In this document: positions 6,413 to 8,327 of the stretch, in pieces | How positions within the stretch are numbered: the stretch's first letter is position 1 | How the letters are laid out: the number at the start of each line of letters is the position of its first letter | Made by a program: the position numbers and the translations under genes | Source: Verrucomicrobia bacterium UBA3750 | GTDB lineage: Bacteria > Verrucomicrobiota > Kiritimatiellia > RFP12 > UBA1067 | Direction of reading: 5' to 3' | DNA: 8,327 nt | Assembly (NCBI GenBank): GCA_002371755.1 | Contig: DFGM01000149.1 | Location: 8,757-17,083 of the forward strand | Notes under the pieces: generated by a model | What the model saw: only the letters and a program-made list of their open reading frames with translations | The model's database searches: none | What the model was told of the DNA's origin: nothing

Positions 6413-6729
6413 CGTTGTTTCTTCCTTTCTGAATGGCTCTTTCACCATTGTGTGGCGCAAAGTATACCAAATAATTGTATATAAGAAAAGAGTTATATTA
6501 GTATTATTATGTTTGTCGATACTGTCGATAACTTCATTTGAACCCCGTTTTCATTGGGCGAAACCGCCTTTTTTGATGTAGATGGAAGTGTAGGCGGAAT
6601 GTCTGCCGGAGTAGATGGATACGCCGGCGTGAACATGCTTGAATGCAACTCGCGCACTTTTATACCTGTTTTCACCATCTTGTCTACATTCTTTCTACAA
6701 TGGGGTTGCGGCGGGTTTTGGCATGGATT
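6413..6729. other. dnaA-dnaN intergenic region (317 bp)
   Basis: I see no convincing gene here. It holds the dnaN promoter, an A+T-rich stretch at about 6470-6520, a DnaA-box-like site TTATCGACA on the minus strand (6523-6531) and a weaker GTATCGACA (6514-6522). TCTACA occurs at 6683-6688 and 6694-6699, 11 bp apart, and inverted at 6577-6582; this hexamer is also part of the palindromes in the array at 2490-2642. A 10-bp palindrome ACGCCGGCGT lies at 6621-6630. A possible 6-bp stem CCGCCT/AGGCGG (6564-6569 and 6592-6597) has a 22-nt loop and no T-tract on the minus strand, so no clear dnaA terminator was found. Confidence 0.6.
6461..6489 (-). promoter_or_regulatory. Predicted promoter of the dnaN operon
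   Basis: The minus strand shows TATACT (6466-6461) preceded by TGG (6469-6467), an extended -10. Only a poor -35 (TTTTCT, 6489-6484) lies 17 bp upstream, as often seen with extended -10 promoters. Start of transcription near 6454 would leave a leader of about 40 nt. DnaA-box-like sites at 6514-6531 lie just upstream and could let DnaA regulate the operon. Confidence 0.5.
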
Positions 6730-8151
6730 TCAGATGTCTTTCGCATCCGATAGTTTGAGCCCGAACTCCGCGAGTATCTCTTCAAGCACTATTCGAAGGT
6801 TTGCTTCCACATCAAGCCTTTTTTGTATGCTCTTCACTCCATGAAGGATGGTTGCGTGTTTCCTGTCGAATTTAGTCCCTATCATCTCCAGACCGTTCGA
6901 CGTGAACTTTCGCGAAATGAACATCGCAAGCTGCCGTGGAGTGACCACCGATGCTGAGCGGTCTTGCGAAATCAAGTCGCTCCTTCGCATGTTGAATTTC
7001 TCCGCCACGGTCTCCTGTATCTCTTCGATGGTCAGTTTCTTGAGAGTCTGCTCGTTTTCTATGAAGTCTTTGAGGAGCTGTGAAAGAAGAAGGGGCGAGA
7101 GCTGTTCGCCGGGAACGGTCGATACCATCACGCGAACTTTAGAGAGCGCTCCTTCCATCGCCCTTACATGGCTCTTTATGTTCTCGGCGATGAACTCCAG
7201 TGCGGAATCAGGAATCTTCGGCGTGTAGGCCTCTGCCTTTTTCTTCAGAATCGCAAGACGCGTCTCGAAGCTGGGAGAATCTATCTCCTGCACCATTCCT
7301 CCGATGAAGCGGGAGATGAGACGCGATTCAAGTTGAGGAAGGTTTTTTGGCGATACGTCGCACGTCATCACTATCTGCTTGTTCTTTTCCTGCAGGAATT
7401 GGAAGGTGTTGAAGAACTCTTCCTGAACCACTTTGCCGCGCTGGAGGAATTGCACGTCGTCTATGAGAAGCAGATCCACGCTTCTGTATTTTTCGCGGAA
7501 CAGCGGCAGCTTGCCCGTCTGCATATAGTTTACGTATTCGTTGAGAAACATTTCCGCCGTGAGATAGCATATTGCCATCTGCGGCTTTGTCCTCTTTAGC
7601 TCGTTGCCTATCGCCTGCATGAGGTGGGTTTTCCCAAGACCCGTTCCGCCATGTATGAAAAGAGGATTGTAGCCCTTTTCGCCTGGATGGGAAACAACTC
7701 CCTTTGCGGCCGAATATGCATAGCTGTTGGAGGGTCCCATCACGAACTCGTCGAACGTGTATTCCTCGCGCAACGCCATTGTAGAAACGAATGCAGGCTG
7801 CTTTTCGTTTGCGTCCGTCTTTTCTTTTTCCGTCTCTTCGCGCTTATTTTCTGTCGCTGGGACGAAAATGCGCTCCGCAAAAGACTCGTCCTGTGTAAAG
7901 ATGATGTTGATGGAAGGATCCGCACCAACCAGCATCAGGCAGCCTTTGATCCTTTCCGAGTAGTTCTTATTGAAAATCTCGGCCGCCATCGAGTTTTTCG
8001 TCTTGAAAACAAGACTATCACCGTTGCTTTCGATGTCTGAAATCATCGAAAAATAACGATCCATCTGCTCCTTTTCTTCAAGCGAAGGAAGGGTTGACAG
8101 GTATATCGGCCTTGCTTTTTCCCACAAGTTCCTGGCTTGATCGTTGTCCAT
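6730..8151 (-). CDS. dnaA: Chromosomal replication initiator protein DnaA
   Basis: This protein has 473 residues from the ATG at 8151. DnaA binds origin 9-mers, forms an ATP-dependent helical filament, opens the duplex and loads DnaB helicase. The domains read in order. Domain I is about 1-90. A short charged linker spans about 98-125. The AAA+ domain III has Walker A GGTGLGKTH (168-176), Walker B LLLIDD (227-232), sensor VMTCD (261-265) and LESRLISRF (274-282). Domain IV is about 372-473, with TPRQLAMFISRKF and the signature region FDRKHATILHGVKSI. In that signature the usual RDHTT is RKHAT, changing two of the positions known in E. coli to contact bases (Asp433, Thr435). The frame also opens at a TTG at 8184, but that lies too close to the -10 box, so the ATG is preferred although its ribosome site is weak. 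Confidence 0.97.
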   Translation of the reverse strand: MDNDQARNLWEKARPIYLSTLPSLEEKEQMDRYFSMISDIESNGDSLVFKTKNSMAAEIFNKNYSERIKGCLMLVGADPSINIIFTQDESFAERIFVPATENKREETEKEKTDANEKQPAFVSTMALREEYTFDEFVMGPSNSYAYSAAKGVVSHPGEKGYNPLFIHGGTGLGKTHLMQAIGNELKRTKPQMAICYLTAEMFLNEYVNYMQTGKLPLFREKYRSVDLLLIDDVQFLQRGKVVQEEFFNTFQFLQEKNKQIVMTCDVSPKNLPQLESRLISRFIGGMVQEIDSPSFETRLAILKKKAEAYTPKIPDSALEFIAENIKSHVRAMEGALSKVRVMVSTVPGEQLSPLLLSQLLKDFIENEQTLKKLTIEEIQETVAEKFNMRRSDLISQDRSASVVTPRQLAMFISRKFTSNGLEMIGTKFDRKHATILHGVKSIQKRLDVEANLRIVLEEILAEFGLKLSDAKDI

Positions 8152-8189
8152 ACTTTGAGTTTGGTTCTTTTTCTTTGTTGACAACGCCT

Positions 8190-8218
8190 ATAATACCATA
8201 TTTTTCTCTTGAGGTGAA
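8190..8218 (-). promoter_or_regulatory. Predicted dnaA promoter
   Basis: The minus strand shows TATTAT (8195-8190) preceded by TGG (8198-8196), with TTCACC (8218-8213) 17 bp upstream. The same TTCACC hexamer precedes the HU-like gene. Transcription would start near 8183, leaving a leader of about 32 nt before the ATG at 8151. A DnaA-box-like 9-mer TTGTCAACA on the minus strand (8184-8176) overlaps the predicted start site, which would suit self-repression. Confidence 0.55.
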
Positions 8219-8247
8219 CGGTCTAAAGATAACAAGTTGCCTACAGG

Positions 8248-8270
8248 TTATCAACAATTTTTGTAGATAA
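8248..8270. promoter_or_regulatory. DnaA-box pair upstream of dnaA
   Basis: A perfect TTATCAACA lies at 8248-8256 on the plus strand, and TTATCTACA lies at 8262-8270 on the minus strand, facing it. Both are about 30-50 bp upstream of the predicted dnaA -35 element. Inverted box pairs here are typical of DnaA autoregulation, or of an origin on the upstream side of dnaA. CTACAGGT (8241-8248), adjoining the first box, matches the centre of the palindromes at 2490-2642. Confidence 0.65.
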
Positions 8271-8279
8271 CTTATGGCA

Positions 8280-8303
8280 AGGATTCCGCGACATCCGAAT
8301 CCT
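8280..8303. repeat. Short inverted repeat upstream of dnaA
   Basis: AGGATTC (8280-8286) and GAATCCT (8297-8303) can pair as a 7-bp stem with a 10-nt loop. No T-tract follows on the plus strand, where the sequence runs into GTGGTAGGGG. It could be the end of a repeat element or a weak terminator for a gene outside the window. Confidence 0.4.
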
Positions 8304-8304
8304 G

Positions 8305-8327
8305 TGGTAGGGGCGTGGTAGGGGCGT
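8305..8327. repeat. Tandem 11-bp GTAGGG-type repeat running off the window
   Basis: TGGTAGGGGCG occurs twice in tandem (8305-8315 and 8316-8326), and the last base begins a possible third copy. The GGTAGGG core matches the minus-strand start of the hairpin repeats at 1669-1743, suggesting one family of dispersed intergenic repeats in opposite orientation. The full extent lies outside the window. Confidence 0.6.

Noticed and set aside
5750..6484. 244-codon open frame on the plus strand
   Set aside because: It lies opposite dnaN and its composition (His, Phe and Arg-rich) is that of an antisense shadow frame.
6564..6597. Terminator for dnaA
   Set aside because: The only stem found is 6 bp with a 22-nt loop and no T-run after it on the minus strand.
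6493..6678. Possible 61-codon gene on the minus strand between dnaA and dnaN
   Set aside because: There is no ribosome site before its ATG, the composition is biased to Pro, Thr and Ser, and it overlaps DnaA-box-like sequence. No family resemblance was seen.
8152..8184. TTG start of dnaA at 8184
   Set aside because: It lies only 5 nt past the predicted -10 box, probably outside the transcript, and adds a Lys/Gln-rich stretch not typical of DnaA. It cannot be fully excluded because the ATG at 8151 has a weak ribosome site.

Overview
The window looks like chromosomal DNA around a replication-initiation locus of a Gram-negative bacterium. It carries dnaA and dnaN, a lipoprotein-type efflux adaptor with its ABC ATPase, and clusters of DnaA-box-like 9-mers. 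A HU-like domain fused to an Ig-like (DUF4469-type) domain, together with GC-rich GTAGGG-type intergenic hairpin repeats, suggests the PVC superphylum (perhaps Kiritimatiellota or Lentisphaerota) or Bacteroidota-related lineages. This placement is a low-confidence inference. No tRNA, rRNA, transposase or CRISPR array was seen.

Layout: every gene supported here is on the minus strand, so the transcription order runs from the right end to the left end. The order is dnaA (6730-8151), dnaN (5321-6412), an RlmL-like THUMP rRNA methyltransferase (4086-5318), an unrecognised coiled-coil protein (3349-4089), an A+T-rich gap packed with DnaA-box-like sites (3206-3348), an XRE-type HTH/zinc-ribbon protein (2696-3205), a leader holding seven 23-bp-spaced palindromes (2490-2642), the HU/DUF4469-type protein (1751-2452), a spacer with two GC-rich hairpin repeats (1669-1743), a MacA-like adaptor (285-1583) and the start of its ABC ATPase (1-288, cut by the window edge).

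How the genes work together: DnaA (initiator) and DnaN (sliding clamp) form the replication core. dnaN, the methyltransferase gene and the coiled-coil gene have a 2-nt gap followed by a 4-nt ATGA overlap, so they look like one translationally coupled operon. It ends at the edge of the DnaA-box cluster. On the other side of that cluster lie two putative DNA-binding proteins (XRE/zinc ribbon and HU-like), each with a recognisable promoter. The adaptor and ATPase genes also overlap by ATGA and form a separate export operon.

The least explained elements are the 23-bp-period palindrome array in the leader of the HU-like gene, the origin-like DnaA-box cluster next to it, a DnaA whose DNA-recognition motif is altered (RKHAT in place of RDHTT), and the coiled-coil protein. 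Together they could form an origin-associated regulatory or nucleoid-organising module, which is inference. Four of the five promoters found share a TGGTAT extended -10 element.
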